Source of the DNA: Polyangiaceae bacterium | Lineage (GTDB): Bacteria > Myxococcota_A > Polyangia > Polyangiales > Polyangiaceae | DNA length: 64,000 nt | Direction: 5' to 3' | NCBI GenBank assembly: GCA_009780955.1 | Contig: WQZB01000001.1 | Location: forward strand, 62,001-126,000 | Shown: positions 28,000-36,207 of the stretch, piece after piece | How positions within the stretch are numbered: the first letter of the stretch is position 1 | Layout of the letters: every line of letters starts with the position of its first letter | Notes under the pieces: generated by a model | Database searches by the model: none | What the model was told of the DNA's origin: nothing | What the model saw: only the letters and a program-made list of their open reading frames with translations | Translations under genes and position numbers: made by a program

Positions 28000-28730
28000 G
28001 CACTCTAGACCGCTTTCAAGTTGACGCGAGTTCGAGGCGGCCGGCGAGGAGCGGACCGGAACAGCCTGCTGCGGCTTTGAGGACCGCACCGCAGCCGCCA
28101 ACGAAGAAATCGCGTCAAATCGAAAGCGGTTTCGTTCATCCCACCGCAGTCATTGACAAGGGGGCCGTGATCGGTGAAGGAGCCACGATTTGGCATTTTT
28201 CGCATGTCTCCCGAGGCGCCACGATCGGGCCTCGATGCCATCTTGGGCAAAATGTGTTCGTGGCCCCCGATGTCCGCCTCGGCGAGAACGTGAAGGTGCA
28301 AAACAACGTTTCCCTTTACGAAGGAGTTGAGCTCCACGACAACGTTTTTTGTGGGCCGTCGTGCGTGTTCACGAACATTACGAATCCGCGAAGCGAGATT
28401 GTGCGCAAAAGAGAATACAAGCACACCGTAGTTCGGCGCGGAGCCTCGATTGGCGCAAACGCTACTATTTTATGTGGAAGCACAATTGGGCGCTATGCCT
28501 TTATCGCTGCCGGTGCCGTGGTAACGCAAAAAGACATTCCAGATTACGCGCTGATGGTCGGGGTTCCCGCGCGCCAAAAGGGCTGGATGAGCCGCCACGG
28601 GCACGTGCTTACCCAAGCTAGCGTTCAAGGCATTTTTCGATGCCCAGAAAGCGGATGGCGTTACCGAGAAATTGAGCCCGGCCGCCTTGTTTGCATCGAT
28701 TGGGATGAAGACCGCCCGCTCGCCACCTGA
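27996..28730 (+). CDS. Left-handed beta-helix N-acetyltransferase (WbpD/WlbB-like) with repeat-encoded N-terminus
   Basis: Family homology starts at [27 protein letters not shown]; the preceding ~45 residues are translated from a TIR element. Confidence 0.88.
   Translation: MSTLDRFQVDASSRRPARSGPEQPAAALRTAPQPPTKKSRQIESGFVHPTAVIDKGAVIGEGATIWHFSHVSRGATIGPRCHLGQNVFVAPDVRLGENVKVQNNVSLYEGVELHDNVFCGPSCVFTNITNPRSEIVRKREYKHTVVRRGASIGANATILCGSTIGRYAFIAAGAVVTQKDIPDYALMVGVPARQKGWMSRHGHVLTQASVQGIFRCPESGWRYREIEPGRLVCIDWDEDRPLAT
28008..28130 (+). repeat. About 123-bp TIR element, copy B, inside a coding sequence
   Basis: gaccgctttcaagttgacgcgag...aaatcgcgtcaaatcgaaagcggt; near-identical to 4358..4480. Confidence 0.92.
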
Positions 28731-28756
28731 AAGCCGTAATGCTAAGGCATGCTGCC

Positions 28757-29635
28757 ATGATGACCTGGCCCGAGAAGAAACCCAGTGGCCTCGATGCCAG
28801 CGAGAAAACAAGTTTCGGCAAAGGTATTTTTCGCAAATGCGACGGATGCAGCGAAACCATGCCATCCGAAGTGTTCGAACAGAACTTCGAAGTGTGCCCG
28901 AAGTGCGGAAAGCATCACAAGCTTGCGGCTGCGCGCTGGCGCACCCTTTTGCTCGACAACGGCGAGCTCGAAGAGTGGGACGCCAATCTCGAGCCGACCG
29001 ATCCGCTCGGCTTTACCGACGGTAAAAAGTACCCCGAGCGCGTCGCGGCTTCGCAGAAATCGTCCCACGCCAAGGAAGCCATTGAAACCGGCCGCGCATC
29101 GATTGACAATCGCGCGGTTGCCTACGGCGCTTTCCTCTTTAGCTTCATGGGTGGCTCGATGGGCTCGGTCGTCGGCGAGAAAATTGCTCGCCTTTTTGAG
29201 CGCGCAACCGCCTTGCGCTTACCTGTCGTGCTTCTTCAAGCTTCCGGCGGCGCTCGCATGCAAGAAGGCATTCTGAGTCTGATGCAAATGGCGAAAACCG
29301 TGGCCGCGCGCGAGCGACTGCGCGACGCGGGCATCCCGTTTTTGAGTGTGCTTTTGCACCCAACAACGGGCGGCGTTGCGGCAAGCTTCGCGCTGCTCGG
29401 CGATGTGAACATCGCCGAACCCCAGGCCCTCATTGGCTTTGCCGGGCCACGCGTCATCGAAACAACGATTCGCCAAAAGCTGCCCGAAGGCTTTCAGCGC
29501 AGCGAGTTTCTGCTCGAACACGGAATGATCGACCGCATCACGAGTCGCCTCGAAATGCGCTGTGAGATCGGCGTGCTCGTTCGCCATTTGAGCGGGCGCA
29601 TCACAAAGGCAACGCCCTCGGCCCATGGTGGCTAG
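28757..29635 (+). CDS. accD: Acetyl-CoA carboxylase carboxyltransferase subunit beta
   Basis: Zn finger CDGCSETMPSEVFEQNFEVCPKCGKHH; LQASGGARMQEGILSLMQMAKT; PTTGGVAASFALLGDVNIAEPQALIGFAGPRVIE. Confidence 0.95.
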   Translation: MMTWPEKKPSGLDASEKTSFGKGIFRKCDGCSETMPSEVFEQNFEVCPKCGKHHKLAAARWRTLLLDNGELEEWDANLEPTDPLGFTDGKKYPERVAASQKSSHAKEAIETGRASIDNRAVAYGAFLFSFMGGSMGSVVGEKIARLFERATALRLPVVLLQASGGARMQEGILSLMQMAKTVAARERLRDAGIPFLSVLLHPTTGGVAASFALLGDVNIAEPQALIGFAGPRVIETTIRQKLPEGFQRSEFLLEHGMIDRITSRLEMRCEIGVLVRHLSGRITKATPSAHGG

Positions 29636-30884
29636 TACCAACGACAGACTCGCACGTGCGCTCCAAGCTCTGTACGCTCGCGTGCCGCTCGGCATGCGCC
29701 TTGGCCTCGACGCAATGCGTGCATCATGCATAGAAGCGGAGCACCCGGAACGCCGCTTCGAGATCGTTCACGTTGGAGGAACGAACGGCAAAGGCTCAAC
29801 GTGCGCAAGGGTCGAATCGATGGCGCGCGCAGCCGGGAAGAAAGTAGGGCTTTATACTTCTCCGCATCTTTGCCGTTTCGCAGAACGCATCCGCATCGAT
29901 GGCGAACCGCTCGATGACTCCTTGCTCTTGGGCGCGCTCGAGCGCGCGCTCGACATCGGCCGGGATCTGTCGTTCTTCGAAACAGCGACACTCGCGGCAT
30001 TCTTGGCGTTCGCCGACCACCGCGTCGATCTTGCGGTCATTGAAGTTGGCATCGGCGGCCGGCTCGACGCAACGAACATAATCGAAAGGCCGGTCGCAAC
30101 AGCCATCACGCGCGTTGCTTTCGATCACGAAGATCGGCTTGGACACACTCTCGAGGCCATTGCACGGGAAAAGGCAGGAATCGCGAAGCCCGGGGTGCCG
30201 CTCGTTGTCGGGCACATGGCGCACGCTGCGCGCGCCGTTATCGAAAGCGAAGCCAGTGCCATTGGCGCCGAGGTCGTGGGCATCGAATCGCTCGCGTGGG
30301 GCGAGCGGGGCGAGAACGCGTTCTTGACGCAAAACGATGGTTTGCCATGCGCCTACCAGCGAGACAACTCGATGATTGCGTGGGCTCTAGCGAACTATCT
30401 TGGCATTGACGACACCGCAAAGGCAGAAGGCCTTGCTCGCGTAAAGTGGCCGGGCCGCTTCGAACGCATCGATGCGCCCGATGGCCCCTACCTCCTCGAT
30501 GGCGCGCACAACCCCGACGGCGCCATCGCCCTCAAAGAAAGCCTCGCGTCCTCAGGGCAAAAAGTGTCGGCGCTCGTTTTTGGTGCCATGGCCGACAAAG
30601 CATGGCCCACGATGCTTCGCGTGCTCGCGCCTCTTGCCAGCACACGCGTGTACGTAGCGCCGCAAGGGCACTCGGCACGCGCGACACGCGCGGCAGCCGA
30701 TCCAGTCGCATGCTCGGCAGAGTACCCCGGGCAAGCTGCACGCGATGTCGAGGGCGCGCTTGCTCTTGCCCGCTCGAGCGCAGGACCAACGGGGCTCGTG
30801 CTCGTCTGTGGATCGCTCTATCTCGTTGGTAACGCTCGCGCGACACTCCTTGGGCTTGCGCAAGATCCGCCCGTGGCGCTCTAA
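29625..30884 (+). CDS. folC: Folylpolyglutamate synthase/dihydrofolate synthase
   Basis: HVGGTNGKGSTCARVESMARAAGKKVGLYTSPHLCRFAERIRI; DGAHNPDGA. Confidence 0.93.
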   Translation: MVASTNDRLARALQALYARVPLGMRLGLDAMRASCIEAEHPERRFEIVHVGGTNGKGSTCARVESMARAAGKKVGLYTSPHLCRFAERIRIDGEPLDDSLLLGALERALDIGRDLSFFETATLAAFLAFADHRVDLAVIEVGIGGRLDATNIIERPVATAITRVAFDHEDRLGHTLEAIAREKAGIAKPGVPLVVGHMAHAARAVIESEASAIGAEVVGIESLAWGERGENAFLTQNDGLPCAYQRDNSMIAWALANYLGIDDTAKAEGLARVKWPGRFERIDAPDGPYLLDGAHNPDGAIALKESLASSGQKVSALVFGAMADKAWPTMLRVLAPLASTRVYVAPQGHSARATRAAADPVACSAEYPGQAARDVEGALALARSSAGPTGLVLVCGSLYLVGNARATLLGLAQDPPVAL

Positions 30885-30939
30885 CGCGAGCTACGGGCTT
30901 TTGCATCGTGCTAGCTACGAGTTCTCGTTCGGAAGACCC

Positions 30940-32310
30940 ATGACAAAAAGCATGATCCGCCATCTATTCGGAACCGACGGCATTCGCGCGGTTGCCAACC
31001 AGTCGCCGATGACTCCGGAGCTCGCGCTGGCGCTCGGCAAAGCCGTGGCCCATGTTGCAGGCCGAAACAAAACTCACACCCCGCGCGTGCTCATTGGCAA
31101 AGACACGCGCCTATCGGGTTACATGATTGAGCAAGCCATCGCCGCGGGGATTTGCTCGATGGGTGCACGCGTCATTCTTTGTGGCCCCATTCCAACACCC
31201 GCCGTTGCGCAGCTCACAGTCAGCATGCGTGCCGATGCTGGCATCGTCATCAGCGCAAGCCACAACCCTTACCAAGACAACGGCATCAAGATCTTCGCCG
31301 ACGATGGTTTCAAGCTCCCCGACGAGCAAGAAGCGGAAATCGAACGGCTGATGAAAGACGACGCGGCTCTTGGACCGCGCCCAACAGGACCAGGCATTGG
31401 CAAGGCCTCGCGTCTCGACGATGCCGGCGGTCGCTACGTCGTCTTCGCAAAAGCCACCTTTCCGCGCGGCCTAACACTCAACCACGTTCGCGTTGTCATC
31501 GATGCCGCGCACGGCGCCGCGTACAAAGTCGCCCCTCTTGTTTTCGGCGAGCTCGGCGCCAGCGTGACGGCCATTGGCGTCAAGCCGAATGGCGTCAACA
31601 TCAACAAAGACTGCGGAGCCTTGCACCCCGACCACGCCCGAGCCGAAGTCGTCAAGCGCGGCGCACACATCGGCATCGCTGTGGACGGCGACGCCGACCG
31701 ACTCATCGTCATCGACGAGAAGGGACAAATCGTCGACGGCGACGTGGTCATGGCGATGTGTGCATGCCGCATGCTTGAAGACGGAAAGCTTGCGAAGGGC
31801 ACTCTCGTTGCCACCGTGATGAGCAATCTTGGTCTCGAGCGCGCCATCCACGACAAGGGCGGAAGGCTTGTGCGCACACAAGTCGGCGATCGCTATGTGG
31901 TCGAAGCCATGCGCAGCGGCGGCTACAATCTCGGCGGCGAGCAGTCGGGCCACCTCATCTTCCTCGATCATGCTTCGACCGGCGACGGCATCGTGGCAGC
32001 ACTGCAGGTGCTTGCCATCATGGTGCGCACGAGCCGCCCCCTTTCCGAGCTCGCCAAAGAAGCCATGGTGCGGGTCCCACAAGTGCTCGAGAACATCACG
32101 TTGAGCAAGCGTCAGCCTCTTGAAACCATGCGTCAGCTTTCCGTTGCCACGGCGAGCGTGAAAGATGCACTCGGCTCCGAAGGTCGCGTGCTCGTGCGCT
32201 GGAGCGGCACTGAACCAAAGCTTCGAATCATGCTCGAAGGTCCCAACGAAAACCGCTTGCGCCAGTGGGCAAGTGATCTGGCCGCGGCTGCACGCAAAGA
32301 CGTGCCTTAG
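30940..32310 (+). CDS. glmM: Phosphoglucosamine mutase
   Basis: MIRHLFGTDGIRAVANQSPMTPELALALGKAV; GIVISASHNPYQDNGIKIF; GIAVDGDADRLIVID; VRWSGTEPKLRIMLEG. Confidence 0.95.
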   Translation: MTKSMIRHLFGTDGIRAVANQSPMTPELALALGKAVAHVAGRNKTHTPRVLIGKDTRLSGYMIEQAIAAGICSMGARVILCGPIPTPAVAQLTVSMRADAGIVISASHNPYQDNGIKIFADDGFKLPDEQEAEIERLMKDDAALGPRPTGPGIGKASRLDDAGGRYVVFAKATFPRGLTLNHVRVVIDAAHGAAYKVAPLVFGELGASVTAIGVKPNGVNINKDCGALHPDHARAEVVKRGAHIGIAVDGDADRLIVIDEKGQIVDGDVVMAMCACRMLEDGKLAKGTLVATVMSNLGLERAIHDKGGRLVRTQVGDRYVVEAMRSGGYNLGGEQSGHLIFLDHASTGDGIVAALQVLAIMVRTSRPLSELAKEAMVRVPQVLENITLSKRQPLETMRQLSVATASVKDALGSEGRVLVRWSGTEPKLRIMLEGPNENRLRQWASDLAAAARKDVP

Positions 32311-32383
32311 GACACGGTCCCCATTTTTTCATTTTTTTTGCGCATCGACGCAACTGGAAGGCAAAGAGGTCGAATGGGCTTTT

Positions 32384-33313
32384 ATGGCTACAGAAGGTAT
32401 TGCAACCCGTCCTCGTGACCCCTTCAACCTCAACCAAGCTGAAGAAGGAGACCCAAAAGCCGTTTCAACGGTCAAAAAAGAAGCCGGTGCCGCTACTTCA
32501 AAGGCCAAAGAAGCAATCCCCTCGGTTGCTCATTGGCCCGAACCATCGCAGGCGTTGGACGACCAATACTCCGCCGATGTTGCGGAGTTTGTGAAGAATT
32601 CCACGGCGAACGCCAAGCCAGCTGCGGCACCGTTAGCCGCCACGGGCGCCATGGCGAAAGGCGTGAGTCACGCCGGAGTGGTCGCTGCCATCGCCCACAC
32701 GGTGATCGTCCATCCGACGGGTCTTGGAGAAGGGATAGACAAGCTGGCAGCCAAGTCGCCAAGCCTGCAGAAGGATTTGTGGCAGCTCAAAAAGGATGGG
32801 TGGCACATCCAGTACGGGCCGAAGGGTGGGGGCTGCGAAACACGTAACAATAAAAAATTAATCACTATCGATGAGGATCTCAAGAATGACCCAACGGCTG
32901 CCACGGAAGCCTTGGCTCATGAAGTAGGCCATGCAACCTACCCCAAAGTCTTGGCCCGTGAAGCCAGCGAAGGAGGTCATGCAACCTGCACCGAGTCATC
33001 CAACTACGGCTCATGCTCAAAGAAAACCTACGTCAAAAGTATGCTCGCCGACGAAGGCGCTGCAACCATGAACAACATCAAGGCGCAACGCGAAATCAAA
33101 GAAAATGGCGGACCGGATATCGGCATTAGCGGGAACCAAGCAAACCATGCCGCATACAATGCAGCCTATGACAAGTACCTGCTCAACGGGGATGCCGAGG
33201 CTGCTCGAAACGCTATCGGAGCCAAGTATGGTGAAGGGGAGACAACGTCCACCACAGGACAAACGTACAACAAATATTACGGGAATGGATACGACCAAGT
33301 ATGTTCACCTTAG
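32384..33313 (+). CDS. Putative secreted metallopeptidase/effector-like protein (HEXXH)
   Basis: ALAHEVGHATYPK (HEXXH) with downstream DEGAATMNNI; Ala/Lys-rich N-terminus; several Cys. No core-gene homology recognised. Confidence 0.6.
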   Translation: MATEGIATRPRDPFNLNQAEEGDPKAVSTVKKEAGAATSKAKEAIPSVAHWPEPSQALDDQYSADVAEFVKNSTANAKPAAAPLAATGAMAKGVSHAGVVAAIAHTVIVHPTGLGEGIDKLAAKSPSLQKDLWQLKKDGWHIQYGPKGGGCETRNNKKLITIDEDLKNDPTAATEALAHEVGHATYPKVLAREASEGGHATCTESSNYGSCSKKTYVKSMLADEGAATMNNIKAQREIKENGGPDIGISGNQANHAAYNAAYDKYLLNGDAEAARNAIGAKYGEGETTSTTGQTYNKYYGNGYDQVCSP

Positions 33314-33390
33314 TAGTACCAAATCAACGACCTATAACGTTGTCTCACAAACTTTTTCAAGTGTGCAACATCAAACCAAGGACAGATACC

Positions 33391-33837
33391 ATGACACATC
33401 TCAACATGACCTTGTGGCAAGTCGTCGTTGCTTTGGCGCTACAAATCCCATTCTCCAAACAGAAGGTTGAGGCTGTGCTTTCGACGCAAGTAGTTGAAAC
33501 GGAAAGCCAGTTCAACGATCTGTTCCGCTTCTACAAAAGCCTACCTGTTAAGCTATCCGACGGCGTCATCATTCCAACCATCGATCTGCGTATCAAACGC
33601 GTGGGCAAAGACCCAGGATTTTTGGTCTTGGACATTGACGGAACTTGCATCACCAGGGAACAGCTTGAGGCCAGATATAAACATCTCAAAATCACTGGCA
33701 CTCCACGCGGCCATTCACTCAACGAGGAAACCTCCTACTCCCAAGATATGCCGTGGGGCAGGTTGTCTTTCGGGTTCAAGGAGCGGAAACCGGCTTGCCT
33801 TGCATCCGTTGTGATCAATCCAAAGAACAACGATTGA
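33391..33837 (+). CDS. Candidate immunity protein for the adjacent HEXXH protein
   Basis: Small ORF 77 bp downstream, same strand; hydrophobic N-terminus MTLWQVVVALALQIPF suggests export or membrane association. Confidence 0.45.
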   Translation: MTHLNMTLWQVVVALALQIPFSKQKVEAVLSTQVVETESQFNDLFRFYKSLPVKLSDGVIIPTIDLRIKRVGKDPGFLVLDIDGTCITREQLEARYKHLKITGTPRGHSLNEETSYSQDMPWGRLSFGFKERKPACLASVVINPKNND

Positions 33838-33931
33838 CCCACAACGAAGCCAACGCGTGCTCAACCTCGTTTTCGAACGGAATGCATGATATTTATGGCG
33901 AATTATGCGCTGGCAATTGGCTAACTTCAGC

Positions 33932-34306
33932 CTAGATTCGCATGACAACAACAGAAGGGAATACCGCATTGAGCCTGAGAAAGTCGTAGAAATTCGACGT
34001 ATACACGACATCGCCTTGAATCGATGCGCTCGCCATCACGAGAGCATTGCCAAGACTTGCACCGACCATCCCCATGGCGACTCCCGCGAGCTTTGCGATC
34101 TGCAACGTAGGCGTATCAAAGAGGAATGCCCGAAGGATTCTTTCTCGCTCTTTTTCGCGCCTGCCCGCACGCCACCATTCGGCAACAACCGATGCGGGAG
34201 CCACGAGTTCATCGCCAGCGGCTGCGGCAATGCGAAGAACTTCCAACGCGGTTTTTTGCCGGCGTTCAATCGCGAAAAGGGCTCCCGTATCGAAGACGAT
34301 TCGCAT
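33932..34306 (-). CDS. PIN-domain (VapC-like) toxin
   Basis: MRIVFDTGALFAIERR...APASVVAEWWRAGRREKERER...LGNALVMASASIQGDVVYTSNFYDFLRL; acidic residues at PIN positions. Confidence 0.75.
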   Translation of the reverse strand: MRIVFDTGALFAIERRQKTALEVLRIAAAAGDELVAPASVVAEWWRAGRREKERERILRAFLFDTPTLQIAKLAGVAMGMVGASLGNALVMASASIQGDVVYTSNFYDFLRLNAVFPSVVVMRI

Positions 34307-34324
34307 GACGATTCGCGTAAGCCC

Positions 34325-34567
34325 TCAAGTAGCCTTTGATTTGCGTGCCCAACTAGCTCGCACTTCACGTTGACGGCTTATTGAAACAGGCGGGATGTCA
34401 CGCACGAGCTCGTCGAGAGCCTGACGTCGCTCCTCCGCTTCGACTTCTCGCTGAAGCCCGCGCACGAAAACAGCCGAAAGAGAAATGCCTTCATTTCTCG
34501 CGATGTTTTTTGCCACGGCAAGCTGTTTTGCGCCAACCGAGATGCTGATCTTCGTCGCTGCTTCCAT
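34325..34567 (-). CDS. Putative antitoxin of the PIN toxin
   Basis: MEAATKISISVGAKQLAVAKNIARNEGISLSAVFVRGLQREVEAEERRQALDELVRDIPP; RHH-like, 18 bp upstream of the PIN gene. Confidence 0.65.
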   Translation of the reverse strand: MEAATKISISVGAKQLAVAKNIARNEGISLSAVFVRGLQREVEAEERRQALDELVRDIPPVSISRQREVRASWARKSKAT

Positions 34568-34601
34568 GGCGAAACACTTAACACGGTCGGTAAAAATTGC
34601 T

Positions 34602-34642
34602 ACCGCTTTCGATTTGTCGGGCGCCATAAATGGCGCCCCTAC
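34602..34642. repeat. Hybrid repeat: TIR half-site fused to GTAGGGGC-family arm
   Basis: accgctttcgatttgtcgggcgccataaatggcgcccctac. Confidence 0.7.
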
Positions 34643-34677
34643 ACACGAAAGAATGCGTGTGCGATGCGTTGTTTGAT

Positions 34678-34706
34678 GTAGGGGCACCCCTTGTGGGCCG
34701 CCCCTA
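34678..34706. repeat. GTAGGGGC-family repeat
   Basis: gtaggggcaccccttgtgggccgcccctac. Confidence 0.85.
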
Positions 34707-34728
34707 CAATATGCGTTTTGCGGTGCGG

Positions 34729-34756
34729 GTAGGGGCGTATGGCCATACGCCCCTAC
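34729..34756. repeat. GTAGGGGC-family palindrome
   Basis: gtaggggcgtatggccatacgcccctac; identical to 46533..46560. Confidence 0.95.
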
Positions 34757-34778
34757 CGACAATCGCGTTATTTGCGTT

Positions 34779-36089
34779 TCAATAACGATAATATTCCGGC
34801 TTGAATGGCCCCTCGACAGGAACGCCAAGGTAATCGGCCTGCTCTTTCGTGAGCTTCGTGAGTTTCACGCCAAGCTTTCCGAGATGAAGCGCGGCAACTT
34901 TTTCGTCGAGCTTTTTCGGTAGCGTGTAAACCTGCTTTTCGTAATTCTCATGGTGATTCCAAAGCTCGATCTGCGCCAAGGTCTGGTTCGAGAACGATGA
35001 ACTCATGACGAACGATGGATGGCCGTTTGCGCAACCAAGGTTGACGAGGCGACCGCGGGCAAGAAGCGTCAGGCGCTTGCCATTGGGGAAGACGAATTGG
35101 TCGACCTGCGGCTTGATATTCTCTTCTTTGATTTCGGGATTCTTTTCAAGCCAAGCCACATCCACTTCGCAATCGAAGTGGCCAATGTTGCATAGAATGG
35201 CTTGATCTTTCATTGCCTTCATGTGCTCGCCGCGGACAATCCCTGAACAACCCGTGGCCGTCACGATGATGTCGGCAAGCGGTGCGCCTTCTTCCATGGT
35301 GACGACTTGATACCCCTCCATGGCCGCTTGAAGCGCGCAAATGGGATCGATTTCCGTAATCAAGACGCGCGCACCAAGACCGCGAAGGGATTGCGCGCAG
35401 CCTTTGCCAACGTCGCCATACCCGGCAACCACCGCCACTTTGCCGGCAAACATGACCCCTGTAGCGCGCTTCAACCCATCACCAAGCGACTCACGACATC
35501 CATAAAGATTATCGAATTTCGATTTCGTGACGGAGTCGTTGACGTTCATGGCAGGGGCTTTGAGCCGGCCCTTCTTTGCCATTTCGTAAAGGCGATGAAC
35601 CCCCGTCGTGGTCTCTTCGGAAAGGCCACGAATCGGATCGGATCCGGTAAAAAGCTCTGGATGGCGCTCGTGTGCGACGAGCGTGAGATCGCCGCCATCG
35701 TCGAGGATCATGTTCGGGCCTTTGCCCCCCGCAAAAGCCTTGAGCTGCATTTCAATGCAACGATCGTATTCGGCCTCGGTCTCGCCCTTCCACGCGAACA
35801 CCGGCACGCCCGTTTTTGCGATGGCCGCGGCAGCATGGTCTTGCGTTGAAAAGATGTTGCAACTTGTCCACGTGACTTCGGCGCCAAGCGCCGTGAGCGT
35901 TTCGATGAGCACGGCGGTTTGAATGGTCATATGAAGACAGCCCGCAATGCGTGCCCCCTTGAGCGGCTTGGAAGCACCATATTCGGCACGCAAAGCCATG
36001 AGGCCGGGCATTTCACTCTCAGCCATTGCGATTTCTTTCCGGCCCCATGCGGCGAGCGACATATCCTTGACCATGCAGTTTTCCGTCAT
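34779..36089 (-). CDS. ahcY: Adenosylhomocysteinase
   Basis: [88 protein letters not shown]-terminal FKPEYYRY. Confidence 0.97.
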   Translation of the reverse strand: MTENCMVKDMSLAAWGRKEIAMAESEMPGLMALRAEYGASKPLKGARIAGCLHMTIQTAVLIETLTALGAEVTWTSCNIFSTQDHAAAAIAKTGVPVFAWKGETEAEYDRCIEMQLKAFAGGKGPNMILDDGGDLTLVAHERHPELFTGSDPIRGLSEETTTGVHRLYEMAKKGRLKAPAMNVNDSVTKSKFDNLYGCRESLGDGLKRATGVMFAGKVAVVAGYGDVGKGCAQSLRGLGARVLITEIDPICALQAAMEGYQVVTMEEGAPLADIIVTATGCSGIVRGEHMKAMKDQAILCNIGHFDCEVDVAWLEKNPEIKEENIKPQVDQFVFPNGKRLTLLARGRLVNLGCANGHPSFVMSSSFSNQTLAQIELWNHHENYEKQVYTLPKKLDEKVAALHLGKLGVKLTKLTKEQADYLGVPVEGPFKPEYYRY

Positions 36090-36207
36090 CGTTCTATCCT
36101 CGGCGCGTGTCTCTACCACGAGCCGCGTCATGGCGGCGACAACACTGGCGATAACGTCGACCGGGCGAAGACAATTCACGGTATCGTGTGGGCTTTAGCT
36201 CCGCGCC

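Noticed and set aside
36090-36207. Possible SAH riboswitch upstream of ahcY
   Set aside because: No convincing conserved SAH riboswitch core seen in the divergent intergenic region; a covariance search would be needed.
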